A stretch of DNA of 64,000 nucleotides, taken from the NCBI RefSeq assembly GCF_000422305.1, contig NZ_KE383816.1, positions 422,566-486,565 on the forward strand, read 5' to 3'. A program made the translations under genes and the position numbers. This DNA is from Luteimonas mephitis DSM 12574 (GTDB lineage: Bacteria > Pseudomonadota > Gammaproteobacteria > Xanthomonadales > Xanthomonadaceae). Below are positions 1 to 8,998 of this stretch, in pieces. Below the pieces are notes generated by a model that made no database searches, was not told where the DNA came from, and saw only the letters and a program-made list of their open reading frames with translations. Position 1 is the stretch's first letter. Each line of letters opens with the position of its first letter.

Positions 1-116
1 CTGGGGCAACCCGCGCGGCGATTGTCGACGCACGGCCACGACTGCCGGACGCGTCCGTTGTCGCGATCGATGTCGCGAAACGTGACACGAATCCCCTCGC
101 TGGCACGCGCAACCGA

Positions 117-145
117 TTGTTGGCCCGGCGGCGCCAGCCTAAGAT
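117..145 (+). promoter_or_regulatory. candidate sigma-70 promoter upstream of lipoprotein gene
   Basis: A TTGTTG hexamer at 117-122 is followed by a 17-base spacer and TAAGAT at 140-145, about 130 bases before the lipoprotein start at 275. This is the only sigma-70-like pair noticed in the otherwise featureless first 274 bases, where no convincing gene was seen. It is a sequence match only and could be chance. Confidence 0.35.
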
Positions 146-274
146 GCCCCGGCAGGCGCATCTTTCCGCAGGGCATGGACCAGCCCCGCCGCCTGTACGA
201 CACCGATGCTCCAGGGCTGCGCGGATAAGCGCACCGGGCCGGTGTCCATCTCCAGCCGGACAAGGACAGCAGGC

Positions 275-1216
275 ATGACCCATGGAAAGTTCGCACTCCT
301 GGCATTGACGCTCTTCCTCGTCGGCGCCTGCACCGCCGGCGCGCCCGACGCTTCGAGTGCCACCACACCGCCAAACGACACGGCCGCGCCATCGCGAACG
401 GCCGGCGCGCCCGCGCCTTCGACACGACAGGATGTTCCGAGCATGCCCGACGACCTGCACACCACGCCCGCGATCACGCCGCCGGCGCCCGACAGCGTGC
501 TGTACTTCATCTTCCAGAAGGACGGCGATGGCGCCCTGGCGTACGAGGTGGAGAACGGCAGCTGGGCACACTACTGGTATGGCTACCCGTTCGAATTGGG
601 GGGCAAGCGGTACTTCACCGGCTTTGCCTACCAGACGCCCGCCAAATACGGGAATCCGGACGAAACGCAGTATCCGGGGCCGGACGCAAAGGTCACGATC
701 GCGCAGGCGACCTACGTGTTCGCTCCCGCGGATGCCGCGAAGCCCTGGGTGTTCGAGGGTGCCGAGCGCCATGTCGGCGAATTCGGCGGCTACGAGAAAG
801 CCAATTCCGTCGATGAGACTCGCAAGCCGCACAGCTACACCACCCCCGGCGGCAAGCGGCTGCTGGCGGTTCCGACCTGGTCGCTCGAATCCGGAACGCG
901 GCTGGCGTCCTTCGATGTGCTCGTGTTCAACCCCGGCGAGCTGCAGCAGGTCGACGACACGCACTGGACGTACCTGGGCAACATCGGCGCCGGCGAAGAC
1001 AACAGCGCGGCCTGCGATGACGACGCAGGCCCCCTGCCATGCGCCAGGAGCACCGGCACGCTCGAATTCGTTGCCGACGACGGCAACGACCTGCCGCTGA
1101 TCCGCGTCGCGATGCACGGCGCCAGCATCGGCAACGACGGCAAGCTCCGCACGCTCGACGGCGAAGCCCTCGACTATCGCTACGACGCCGCCCGGAAACA
1201 GTACCAGCCGCAGTAA
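275..1216 (+). CDS. outer-membrane lipoprotein, putative immunity protein for downstream effector
   Basis: This is a 313-residue lipoprotein. The start at 275 is chosen because it begins a classic lipoprotein signal peptide ending in LVGAC, with the lipidated Cys at residue 19 and Thr at +2, which predicts outer-membrane retention. A Thr/Pro/Ala-rich linker (about residues 20-65) leads into a globular domain rich in aromatic residues, with no family I can name. Lipoproteins of this kind placed directly beside Xanthomonadales cell-wall-degrading effectors are often their periplasmic immunity proteins (X-Tfi). The next gene, 110 bases downstream on the same strand, is such an effector candidate. 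The immunity role is inferred from position and localisation, not from a recognised inhibitor domain. Confidence 0.7.
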   Translation: MTHGKFALLALTLFLVGACTAGAPDASSATTPPNDTAAPSRTAGAPAPSTRQDVPSMPDDLHTTPAITPPAPDSVLYFIFQKDGDGALAYEVENGSWAHYWYGYPFELGGKRYFTGFAYQTPAKYGNPDETQYPGPDAKVTIAQATYVFAPADAAKPWVFEGAERHVGEFGGYEKANSVDETRKPHSYTTPGGKRLLAVPTWSLESGTRLASFDVLVFNPGELQQVDDTHWTYLGNIGAGEDNSAACDDDAGPLPCARSTGTLEFVADDGNDLPLIRVAMHGASIGNDGKLRTLDGEALDYRYDAARKQYQPQ

Positions 1217-1326
1217 GCCAGATCGGTTGACCGATCAAGGAAGGCCCAAGGACGGGCCCGGTTGACCACGCACGGCAGCAATGCCGTCCCTCAACCCGAC
1301 GCACCTCAATCCAAGGGAATGAACCG

Positions 1327-3153
1327 ATGGCACGCGATTACAGCAAGACGGAAGTGCTCGACATCATCGAGCGCGAGGCGAACGAGCGCGGGATCCCACG
1401 CGACGACTTCATGCGGTTCGCCTACATCGAGACCGGCGGCACGTTCGACGAACAGGCGTCGCGCGGACCGCGTGGCGCGAAGGGCCTGTTCCAGTTCGTC
1501 CCCTCGACCGCCGGCGCCTATGGCATCCGCGGCCGCGAGCTGGACCCGGTGGCGAACACCGACGCCGCGGCGCGCCTGTACCTGGACAACCGCCAGGCGC
1601 TGGTCAACCGCCACGAGCGCGACGGCCGTCCCTACCTGTCCGGCAAGCCGGAACCCGACGGCCTGGACATGTACATCGCCCACCAGCAGGGCGGCGCGGG
1701 CTACCGTTCGATCCAGACCGCGATCGCGACCGGCCAGTTCGGCCGCGACGACACCCGCGCGAACATCCTCAACAACGTCAGCGCGCGCGACCTGGAGGCG
1801 GTCACCGGGCAACGGTACGCCGAGTTCTCGCGGATGTCGGACCGCGACATGGCCACCACCTTCGCCCACTACTGGGAGGTGAAGTTCGACCGCGTCCGCA
1901 TCCCGGAGAAGGGCATCGAACCGGTCGCGCAGGCAACGCAGCCGGACCAGTCGACGCCACAGCCGCAGCCGCAGCCGCAGCCGCAGCCGCACGACATCGT
2001 GCTGCAGGCCGGGTATGCGCTGAGCGTCAAGTACGACGATGTCCGGTACAGGATGGGGGGCAAGCATCCGGAGCGCGGCGTGGTCGACTGCTCGGGCTGG
2101 GTCGCGACGCTGCAGAACGCCACCATGGCCGAGATCAATGCCAAGGCCGGCCGCGATGTCTTCGGCACCAAAGACATGTTCAGCCTCGGCTACGACGGCG
2201 CGGCGATGATCGTGGAGAAGGCCCGGGCGCGCTCGGGCACGATGATCGAGGGCCGCGACATCACCGCCGCCGTGCTGCGCGAAGGCATGATCATCGGCGA
2301 GGACAACGGCGCCAGAAGCTGGGACCGCGGCCGCTACAAGGGCATCGACCACATCACCATGGTCGTGCGCGATCCCGGCACCGGCGCGTTGATGATCAGC
2401 CAGTCGCGCGGCGGCGAAGGCGTGGAACTCAGCCCGCTCGACAAGTACCTCGAGCACAAGCTCGCCCGTGGCGTGCAGCTGTATGCAACCGATCCGCTTG
2501 CCCGCGCCCGCCCGCTGCTGCAGGACGGCCAGCACGCGCAGCTGGATCCATCCCGCGCGCCGCGGCCCGGCGCAACGATCTCCGACCGGCTGCTGCGACG
2601 CGGCGAGCATGGCGACGACGTGCTCGGCCTGCAGCGCGAGCTCAACCGGCTGGGGGTTCGCGACACCCGCGGGCGGGCGCTCCGCGAGGACGGCGCCTTC
2701 GGCGAGCGCACCCGCGAGGCAGTCCTGGCCTACCAGCGCGCCCACGGCCTGCAGGTCGATGGGGTGGCAGGTCGCGAGACCCTCGGCAGCCTGGCACGGC
2801 AACGCGCGTCGGTTACGGCCGATGCGGGCCTTGTCGGCGTCACCCACTCAACGCACCCCGACAATCCGCTGTTCAAGGCGATCCGCGGCGGATTGCCCGC
2901 CCACTTCACGGACGTGATGGTCGCCCAGGCAACCCTGCTGGCCAAGCAGAACGGCATCGACAGCGCCGGCAAGTTGCACAGCGTCACCGTGCAGGGCGAT
3001 TCGGCGTTCCTGCTCGGCACCACCCCTGGATTCCGCGCAAGGCTCGACCTGGCCCAACCGGTACCCGCCATGGAACAGGTCGACGCACGACTGCGCGCAA
3101 CGCACGCATCGCAGGAAACGCCCTCGCGGCAGCCGTTGATGCCCGGCCACTGA
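1327..3153 (+). CDS. multidomain peptidoglycan hydrolase, putative type IV secretion effector with XVIPCD-like C-terminus
   Basis: This 608-residue protein has no signal peptide yet carries three wall-acting regions. Residues about 20-180 resemble a lysozyme/lytic-transglycosylase fold, with YIETGG (catalytic candidate Glu35) and KGLFQFVPSTAGAYG. After a (Gln-Pro)5 linker, residues about 220-395 resemble an NlpC/P60-type cysteine peptidase, with Cys255 in DCSGW and His342 in IDHITMV. Residues about 418-490 are a PG_binding_1 domain (GDDVLGLQRELNRLG and DGAFGERTREAV). The last 110 residues begin with THPDNPLF, contain VQGD, and resemble the XVIPCD signal that docks effectors on VirD4 of the Xanthomonadales type IV secretion system. 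A cytoplasmic wall hydrolase with this tail fits an exported antibacterial toxin. An endolysin-like role is the alternative. The secretion apparatus itself is not in this window. Confidence 0.8.
   Translation: MARDYSKTEVLDIIEREANERGIPRDDFMRFAYIETGGTFDEQASRGPRGAKGLFQFVPSTAGAYGIRGRELDPVANTDAAARLYLDNRQALVNRHERDGRPYLSGKPEPDGLDMYIAHQQGGAGYRSIQTAIATGQFGRDDTRANILNNVSARDLEAVTGQRYAEFSRMSDRDMATTFAHYWEVKFDRVRIPEKGIEPVAQATQPDQSTPQPQPQPQPQPHDIVLQAGYALSVKYDDVRYRMGGKHPERGVVDCSGWVATLQNATMAEINAKAGRDVFGTKDMFSLGYDGAAMIVEKARARSGTMIEGRDITAAVLREGMIIGEDNGARSWDRGRYKGIDHITMVVRDPGTGALMISQSRGGEGVELSPLDKYLEHKLARGVQLYATDPLARARPLLQDGQHAQLDPSRAPRPGATISDRLLRRGEHGDDVLGLQRELNRLGVRDTRGRALREDGAFGERTREAVLAYQRAHGLQVDGVAGRETLGSLARQRASVTADAGLVGVTHSTHPDNPLFKAIRGGLPAHFTDVMVAQATLLAKQNGIDSAGKLHSVTVQGDSAFLLGTTPGFRARLDLAQPVPAMEQVDARLRATHASQETPSRQPLMPGH
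1960..1989 (+). repeat. five-unit CAGCCG hexanucleotide repeat coding a Gln-Pro linker
   Basis: Five perfect CAGCCG units encode alternating Gln-Pro between the muramidase-like and NlpC/P60-like parts of the effector. Unit loss or gain would change linker length without shifting the frame. It is a flexible hinge rather than a phase-variation switch. Confidence 0.85.
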
Positions 3154-3286
3154 CGCCATTGCCGGTGGACTGGCCCCGGGGCGCCGGCTCCATGTCGGGT
3201 GGATCGGCAGCAGCCACGCGCCGCCCCGCAAACGCAGTGGCAACGTGCGAAACTGCAGCCGACGACACCACGGCTCCGGAGGAAAC

Positions 3287-3784
3287 ATGAGCGCCTCGAG
3301 TCCTGCCACCGGCGAACGCCCGATCGACCGCTGGTTCGCCAGCTATTCCGGCGACCACCGCAACGACGCCAACCAGTGGATCCACGTGTTCGCGGTCCCG
3401 GCAATCCTGTGGAGCGTGATCGCGCTGCTGTGGTGCATCCCGGTACCGATCACCTTGTTCACGGCCGGCCTGTGGGCGGCACTGGCGATGTTCGCGGCGT
3501 GGATGTTCTACTGGCGCGCCTCGCGCCCGCTCGGCTTCGGCATGCTGCTGGTGTTCGTCGCGATGGCGTGGCTCACGCGATGGATGCACGGAACCTACGG
3601 CGTGGGGACCCTGCTGTACGCCGCCATCGCGGTGTTCGTGGTCGCCTGGATCGCGCAGTTCGTCGGCCACAGCAAGCTGTTCGAGGGCCGCAAGCCGAGC
3701 TTCTTCACCGACCTGCGCTACCTGCTGATCGGTCCGGCGTGGGTGCTGGCCAAGCTGTACCGCAAGTTCGGCTGGAAGTACTAG
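3287..3784 (+). CDS. Mpo1-like (DUF962) integral membrane protein
   Basis: This is a 165-residue protein with four hydrophobic segments. It opens with the family hallmark of an Arg-Trp-Phe block followed by YSGDHRNDANQWIHVFAVP, and later has QFVGHSKLFEGRKPSF. The conserved His residues match the DUF962/Mpo1 family, whose yeast member is an iron-dependent dioxygenase acting on 2-hydroxy fatty acids. A bacterial substrate is not known to me. The start at 3287 is supported by a GGAGGA ribosome site eight bases upstream. The next gene begins 12 bases after the stop, so the two are probably co-transcribed. Confidence 0.85.
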   Translation: MSASSPATGERPIDRWFASYSGDHRNDANQWIHVFAVPAILWSVIALLWCIPVPITLFTAGLWAALAMFAAWMFYWRASRPLGFGMLLVFVAMAWLTRWMHGTYGVGTLLYAAIAVFVVAWIAQFVGHSKLFEGRKPSFFTDLRYLLIGPAWVLAKLYRKFGWKY

Positions 3785-3796
3785 GCCGCCAACCCG

Positions 3797-4711
3797 GTGG
3801 GTGAGACGGCGGCGGCGCGCGGACTCGGCCCGCGCGACCTCGCGCTGGCGCTGGTCGTCTGCCTGGCCTGGGCCGGCAGTTTCCTGTTCGCCGCCTTCGC
3901 CCTGCGCGAACTGCCGCCGCTGCTGTTCGCCGGGCTGCGGCTGGCGCTGCTCGCGGTGGCGGTGGCGCCGTGGATCCGCTTGCCGGCGCGCGGGCAGTGG
4001 CGTGCGCTGCTGGCGCTGGGCGCGTTCAACGGCGCGCTCAACTTCGGCCTGAGCATGGCGTCGCTGAAGCTCTCCGCCGGCCTGTCGGCGCCGGTGATCG
4101 CGCAGCAGTGCTACGTGCCGATCGCGGCGCTGCTGGCCTGGTGGCTGCTCGGCGAACGCTTCGGCTGGCGCACCGGCGGCGGGATCGCATTGAGCTTCGC
4201 CGGCGTGCTGGTGCTCGGCTTCGATCCGGCCGTGCTGCAGGCGCCGCTGGCGCTGGTGCTGATGCTGGCCTCGGCGTGCGCCATCGCGCTGGGCACCATC
4301 GCGATGCGGCGGCTGCAGGGCGTGGGCGCGCTCAATGCGCAGGGCTGGACGGCGGTGATCGGCGTCGCGCCGCTGCTGCTGGCCAGCGCGCTGTTCGAAC
4401 CCGACGCGATGGCCGCGATGCGCGCGGCCAGCTGGGTGGCGTGGAGCGGCGTGGCGTACTCGGCGCTGGTGTCGTCGCTGTTCGGCTACGGCCTGTTCTA
4501 CGTGCTGGTGCAGCGCCACCCGGTCGCGCAGGTCACGCCGTACATGCTGCTGTCCCCGGTGATGGCGGTGCTGCTGGGCATCGTGTTCTGGGGCGATCGT
4601 CCCGGCCCGGCGCTGTGGATCGGCGGGGCGATGGTGCTGGGCGGCGTGCTGGTGATCGCCCTGCGCGCGTTGACGCGCCAGCGCCCGGCGCCGTCGCCCG
4701 AACCTGTCTAG
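3797..4711 (+). CDS. EamA/DMT-superfamily transporter
   Basis: This 304-residue protein has about ten transmembrane helices arranged as two EamA repeats (roughly residues 15-145 and 155-290), the typical layout of drug/metabolite exporters such as RhtA/YdcZ-like amino acid or metabolite efflux proteins. The GTG start at 3797 lies 12 bases after the previous stop. The second repeat ends in the usual FWGDRPGPALWIGGAMVLGG pattern. Substrate cannot be told from sequence. It is probably the second gene of a two-gene operon with the Mpo1-like protein. Confidence 0.85.
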   Translation: MGETAAARGLGPRDLALALVVCLAWAGSFLFAAFALRELPPLLFAGLRLALLAVAVAPWIRLPARGQWRALLALGAFNGALNFGLSMASLKLSAGLSAPVIAQQCYVPIAALLAWWLLGERFGWRTGGGIALSFAGVLVLGFDPAVLQAPLALVLMLASACAIALGTIAMRRLQGVGALNAQGWTAVIGVAPLLLASALFEPDAMAAMRAASWVAWSGVAYSALVSSLFGYGLFYVLVQRHPVAQVTPYMLLSPVMAVLLGIVFWGDRPGPALWIGGAMVLGGVLVIALRALTRQRPAPSPEPV

Positions 4712-4739
4712 GAAAGCCCCGGGCATTTCGCCTTTGCTC

Positions 4740-4845
4740 TTCATTCCCGCGCAGGCCGGTCCTTCGACAGACGAACTCCTGGTTATCCACGGCCCTGTTC
4801 CTCAAGGACCCCAAGTCCCTGGATTCCCCCTGCGCGGAGGTGACG
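4740..4845. repeat. degenerate intergenic palindrome (CATTCCCGCG family)
   Basis: An arm starting TCATTCCCGCGCAGGC near 4740 and an inverted arm GGATTCCCCCTGCGCGGAGG near 4821-4840 enclose about 60 bases. The right half closely resembles 45611-45642 (AAGTCCATGGATTCCCG and following). It sits between two convergent genes, so it may serve as a shared 3' structure. Confidence 0.6.
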
Positions 4846-4863
4846 CCGGTACTCAGGCCTCCC

Positions 4864-5718
4864 TTAGCCGAACGTTCCCACCGCCGGCTGGAACGCACGC
4901 GGCGCGTAGCCGAAGTCCCGGCGCGCGGGTTCGATGTCGAACACCAGGTCCTGGCGCATTCGCGCGAGCGCGGCGTCGCCGAAATCGCGCGCCACGCCGG
5001 CGGTTTGCGCCAGCGACAGCAACGCACGGAACGCGGCCGGTGGCAGCAGGTGCAGTCTTGCCGGTGGCTGTAACGTTGCCAGCACGCGCGCCACCATTTC
5101 GCGGTAGGGCAGCGTCTCGCCGCCGGGCAGGGCATAGGCCAGGCCATGCGTCGCCGGCGCATCGAGCACTGCGAACGCAGCCTGCGCGAGATCCTCGACG
5201 TGCACCGGCTGGCGCAGCCCGACCGCATCGCGCGGCAGCGCGAAGCGGTGCCAGCGGCTGGCAAGGGCGGCGATGCGGGTCAGGGTACGGTCGCCGCCGG
5301 CGCCATAGACCAGGGTCGGGCGCAGCAGGGTCGCGGCCGCGCCGCGCACTGCGGCGGCCGCCAGCACGCCCGCCTCGCCCGCGCGCAGCCTCGCAGCCAC
5401 GTCGCGCTCTCCGGCATCGGCGGAGTCGCGCTTCACGTCGACGCTGGTCGAACCGAACGCGACCACCCGCGTGCAGGGGATGGTCGACTGCGCATACCAG
5501 CGCGCGAACCGGTCCAGCGGCCCGCAGCTGAAAACGGCATCGACGCGCATGGGCGCGCCTTCGAACCCATCCAGGTCGCCACGCAGCCATTCCACGCCGG
5601 GCATCTTCGGCTGCGCGCGGCGCGACACGGCATGCGCTTGCCAGCCGCGACGATGCAGTCGCACCAGCAGCCGGTGGCCGATCTGCCCGCTCCCGCCGAA
5701 GACCAGTGCGTCGCGCAT
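4864..5718 (-). CDS. NAD(P)-dependent epimerase/dehydratase-like SDR protein
   Basis: This is a 284-residue short-chain dehydrogenase of the extended/atypical type. The nucleotide-binding glycine motif GGSGQIG is at residues 8-14. VVAFGSTS marks the usual strand with the active-site Ser, and RPTLVYGAGGD and QPVHVEDLAQAA are typical of the substrate-binding half. The usual YxxxK pair is not evident, as in NAD(P)-binding NmrA/atypical members, so catalysis is uncertain. It begins one base after the nhaA stop and is the last gene of a tight three-gene operon with the two ion exchangers. No substrate can be assigned. Confidence 0.8.
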   Translation of the reverse strand: MRDALVFGGSGQIGHRLLVRLHRRGWQAHAVSRRAQPKMPGVEWLRGDLDGFEGAPMRVDAVFSCGPLDRFARWYAQSTIPCTRVVAFGSTSVDVKRDSADAGERDVAARLRAGEAGVLAAAAVRGAAATLLRPTLVYGAGGDRTLTRIAALASRWHRFALPRDAVGLRQPVHVEDLAQAAFAVLDAPATHGLAYALPGGETLPYREMVARVLATLQPPARLHLLPPAAFRALLSLAQTAGVARDFGDAALARMRQDLVFDIEPARRDFGYAPRAFQPAVGTFG

Positions 5719-5719
5719 C

Positions 5720-6940
5720 TCAGCCCGCCGTCGGGCGCGGCTTGAGCACCACCCGCAGCCAGGCGTAGCCCAGCACCGCCGACAGCGTCGACGCCACCAG
5801 CACGCCGATCACGCCCTCGGTGTAGCGCAACGCGTCCTGCGCGAATGCCAGCGATCCGATGAACAGGCTCATGGTGAAGCCGATCCCGCACAGCAGGCCG
5901 AGCCCGAGCATCGCCTTGAAATCCATGCCGCGCGGATAGCGCGCGAACCCCGCCACGCGCATCAATACCGCCGCCGAAACGATGCCCACCGGCTTGCCCA
6001 GCAACAGGCCCAGCGCGATGCCCAGCGGCAGCGGCGACAGCAGCTCGTCCATGCCCAGGCCGCCGAGTGCCAGGCCGGCGTTGGCGAATGCGAACAGCGG
6101 CAGGATGCCGTAGGCCACCCAGGGATGCAGCGCGTGCTCGAGCGTCTCTAGCGGCGAGTGCTCGGTTGCGTCGTCAAGCTCGTTGTGGCGGTTGACGTGC
6201 GGGATCATCAGGCCGGTCACCACTCCGGCCAGGGTCGCGTGCACGCCCGATTTCAGCACGCACGTCCACAGCACCACGCCGAGCAGCAGGTACGGCGCCA
6301 GCGCGGTGACGCCGCGCCGGTTGAGGATCGCCATCGCCGCAATGGCGGCCGCGGCCCAGCCCAATGCCGTGAACGACACGCCCTCGGTGTAGAACACCGC
6401 GATGATCACGATCGCGATCAGGTCGTCGACCACCGCGATCGTCGACAGCAGCAGCTTCATCCCCAGCGGCACCCGCGAGCCGAGCAGTGCGAGGATCCCC
6501 AGCGCGAAGGCGATGTCGGTGGCGGTCGGGATCGCCCAGCCGCGCAGCGCGGTGGCGTCGCCCCGGTTCGACCACCAGAAGATCAGCGCCGGCACGATCA
6601 CGCCGGCCGCCGCGCACACCAGCGGCAGCACCAGCTGGTCGCGGCTCGACAACTGTCCGCTCAGGGTCTCGCGCTTGATCTCCAGCGCGACCACCAGGAA
6701 GAACAGCGCCATCAGCCCGTCGTTGATCCACAGCAGCAGCGGCTTGTCGATCCCGGCCGCGCCGATGCGCACTTGCACGGGCAACTCGCGCAAGCCCTGG
6801 TACAGATCGTGCAGCGGCGTGTTGGCGCAGGCCAGTGCGACCAGCGCCGCGGCGATCAGCACGATGCCGCTGGCCGCCTCCAGCCGGAAGAAGTCGGTCA
6901 GTCGCTGCAGTGCTCCAACGCGGAACGTGCCAAGCCCCAT
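5720..6940 (-). CDS. nhaA: Na+/H+ antiporter NhaA
   Basis: A 406-residue inner-membrane antiporter that expels Na+ or Li+ in exchange for protons, important in alkaline or salty conditions. The protein has about 12 helices. It carries the hallmark PTATDIAFALG with the assembly-helix Asp, and STIAVVDDLIAI with the paired ion-binding aspartates. The extension before LEAASGIVLI is short, as usual. It lies seven bases downstream of the Ca/Na exchanger gene and one base upstream of the SDR gene, so all three are likely one transcript. No Na-dependent NhaR-type regulator lies beside it. Confidence 0.96.
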   Translation of the reverse strand: MGLGTFRVGALQRLTDFFRLEAASGIVLIAAALVALACANTPLHDLYQGLRELPVQVRIGAAGIDKPLLLWINDGLMALFFLVVALEIKRETLSGQLSSRDQLVLPLVCAAAGVIVPALIFWWSNRGDATALRGWAIPTATDIAFALGILALLGSRVPLGMKLLLSTIAVVDDLIAIVIIAVFYTEGVSFTALGWAAAAIAAMAILNRRGVTALAPYLLLGVVLWTCVLKSGVHATLAGVVTGLMIPHVNRHNELDDATEHSPLETLEHALHPWVAYGILPLFAFANAGLALGGLGMDELLSPLPLGIALGLLLGKPVGIVSAAVLMRVAGFARYPRGMDFKAMLGLGLLCGIGFTMSLFIGSLAFAQDALRYTEGVIGVLVASTLSAVLGYAWLRVVLKPRPTAG

Positions 6941-6947
6941 CCGCTGC

Positions 6948-7904
6948 TCAGCCTGCGTGGACGAGGAACAGCTCGAACGCGACCCACGCCACGAACGCCG
7001 CCAGCAGGATGCCGCCCTCGGCCCGGCTCACGCGCAGGTCGCCGCGCAGCATCGGGTAGAGCATCGCCGCGAACACCAGCGCGGCGGGCAGTTCGAAGCG
7101 CACGAACGAGGCCGGCACCGGCACGTCGCGCACCACGGCCATGCCGCCCAGGACGACCAGCAGGTTGAACACGCTCGAACCGATCACGTGCCCGGCCACC
7201 ATGTCGCCCTGCCCGCGCCGCGCCGCGGCAATGGCCGCTGCGACCTCGGGCAGCGCGGTGCCGATCGCCACCACCAGCAGGCCGCTCACGAGCGGCGCCA
7301 TGCCCAGCGCCAGCCCGATCACCGGCGCCGTCTGCACCACCCAGCGTGCGCCGAAGTAGAGCAGCGCGATCGCGATCGCGAAGCGCAGCAGGTTCAACCA
7401 CAGGTCGGTCCCGGTGCGAACGAATCCGGCGATGGCGTCCTGCAGTTCCGGCTTCTCCTTGCGGCTGCGGCCGATGCAGGCGGCCAGCACGGCGACGAAG
7501 GCGACCAGCAGCAGCACGCCTTCGATCCGGGTGATCGCGCCGTCCCAGCCCATGCCCATCACCGCCACGGTGGCGAGCATCAGGCACAGCAGCAGCGGTG
7601 CCAGCGCGCGCCAGCGCACCAGCAGCGGCGCGGCCAGCGCGGCAGCGCCCAGGGTCAGGCCGACGTTGACGATGTTGCTGCCCACTGCGTTGCCCAGCGC
7701 CAGCGCTTGGTTGCCGGTGAACACCGCGCGCGCGTTGACCGCCAGCTCCGGCAACGACGTGCCGAAGGCGACCAGCAGCAGCCCGGCCACGAACGGCGAC
7801 ACGCTCAGGCGCTGCGCCAGGCCGGCCGATCCCTTGACGATGGAGTCGCCGCCGAGCGCAAGCAGCACCAGGCCGAGCACGAACAACCCGACTGCCTCGA
7901 ACAT
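6948..7904 (-). CDS. calcium/sodium antiporter (CaCA family, YrbG-like)
   Basis: A 318-residue membrane protein with two inverted alpha-repeats characteristic of CaCA exchangers. The first contains GTSLPELAVNARA followed by LALGNAVGSNIVN. The second contains GTALPEVAAAI followed by AGHVIGSSVFN. Each repeat supplies the acidic residue that binds the cation. Length and about ten helices match the YrbG/K+-dependent Na/Ca exchanger group. It is the first gene of the minus-strand operon with nhaA and the SDR protein, suggesting a cation-homeostasis transcript. Whether Ca2+ or another cation is the main substrate is not visible. Confidence 0.92.
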   Translation of the reverse strand: MFEAVGLFVLGLVLLALGGDSIVKGSAGLAQRLSVSPFVAGLLLVAFGTSLPELAVNARAVFTGNQALALGNAVGSNIVNVGLTLGAAALAAPLLVRWRALAPLLLCLMLATVAVMGMGWDGAITRIEGVLLLVAFVAVLAACIGRSRKEKPELQDAIAGFVRTGTDLWLNLLRFAIAIALLYFGARWVVQTAPVIGLALGMAPLVSGLLVVAIGTALPEVAAAIAAARRGQGDMVAGHVIGSSVFNLLVVLGGMAVVRDVPVPASFVRFELPAALVFAAMLYPMLRGDLRVSRAEGGILLAAFVAWVAFELFLVHAG

Positions 7905-8212
7905 GGCGCCACCTCCAATCCTGATCGTGGTGGAATTCTAGCGGGCGGAAGCGCGAGGCGGGGACCGGGACGGGAAACGGGCGGCCTGGCCAGCGGACGC
8001 GGGCGCGCACTGCAGCGCTGGAACCACCATCGCGCCCCTGGTCGTCGTTGCCGCAGCCGTCATTTCCGCAACGGCGGGAACCCGATGAGCCGACGCCCGG
8101 GCCCGCACGGGCGCGGCAGACGGCATGCCCGCCGGACAACCGCATGCCTGCCCAGCAAACCGCGTCTTCGCGAACACGACCTCTCGATCCACCGATCGGC
8201 GCCGACGCTGCC
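7905..8212. other. 308-base intergenic stretch, no gene seen
   Basis: This lies upstream of the exchanger operon and downstream of the next minus-strand lipoprotein gene. Open frames across it are Arg/Ala/Pro-rich GC shadows without start signals or family features. It must contain the operon promoter, but I could not pick a convincing pair of hexamers. Confidence 0.6.
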
Positions 8213-8878
8213 TCAGCTGCATCCTTCCACGTAATCCACCTGCGGCGGCACGCCGACCCGCCACGAAGTCACCCTGCCGTCCTTGCCGGTCTCGAACACC
8301 AGCTTGCCCTCGCCGCCGTTGCTATCGTCGACGCGCAGCGACTTGCCGCCCTCGACGTACTTGTGCGGCGCCTCCGTCACGCGGCCGGCGTACAGGCTCA
8401 GAATCTCGTCGGCCCCCATCCCCACCTTGCCACCGCCCGGTGCGATCTCGCGGCCGGTGCCCACGTCGTAGCGCACGAACTTGCCGTTCTCGAACATGAA
8501 GGCGAAATCGGATGGGATGTCGACCCACTTCGGCGTGAGGTAATGGCAGGCGGCGCCTTCGGCACCCACGTCCTTGAGCTCGCCGCCCCAGGCCTGCCTG
8601 GCTTCATCGGTGCCCATGCCGAAGCGCATGTCGCCGTAGCCGTCCATGCGCACGAGACCGAGGTCCGGCGCGCGATTGACGTCGCCGGACGCCGGCGCGG
8701 TCGCTGGCGGGACGTCCTGCGGCGGCTGGTCGAGCGGCGGTGGCGCCGCTGGGTCGTCGGCCATGGGCACGGCGGATCCTGCAGTCGCCGGATCACCGGC
8801 ATCGGCTGGCGCGCGATCCGCCTGGCAGGCGGCGAGTGCGAGCGCGAGCAGCGCAATCGTGGGCATCATCGGCTTCAT
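8213..8878 (-). CDS. putative lipoprotein of unknown function
   Basis: A 221-residue protein. Starting at 8878 gives a lipoprotein signal ending LALAAC (Cys about residue 18). A Pro/Ala/Asp-rich linker follows. The mature domain contains GYGDMRFGMGTDEARQAWGG, a repeat-like pattern seen in SmpA/BamE-like and related periplasmic folds where a short helix follows MRFGM, then VGMGADEILSLY further on. That suggests a small alpha/beta envelope domain. No enzyme motif is seen. The gene is isolated, with 120 bases to hmgA on one side. Function is unknown. Confidence 0.75.
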   Translation of the reverse strand: MKPMMPTIALLALALAACQADRAPADAGDPATAGSAVPMADDPAAPPPLDQPPQDVPPATAPASGDVNRAPDLGLVRMDGYGDMRFGMGTDEARQAWGGELKDVGAEGAACHYLTPKWVDIPSDFAFMFENGKFVRYDVGTGREIAPGGGKVGMGADEILSLYAGRVTEAPHKYVEGGKSLRVDDSNGGEGKLVFETGKDGRVTSWRVGVPPQVDYVEGCS

Positions 8879-8998
8879 GGCATCGGACTCCGTGCAGACA
8901 AAACAGCGCACAGCCTTGGCGATGCGGCGTTAACGCATTGCGAACATCGCTCTTGCCGATGCCGATGCCGGTGCCGCCGCGGGACAGCAACGGTCGCC

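Noticed and set aside
1960-1989. CAGCCG tandem repeat as a phase-variation switch
   Set aside because: The unit is six bases, so changes in number stay in frame. It codes a Gln-Pro hinge.
2984-4744. 586-codon minus-strand frame over the Mpo1-like and DMT genes
   Set aside because: Antisense shadow, Gln/His/Arg-rich, no start signal; the plus-strand genes have membrane topology and family motifs.
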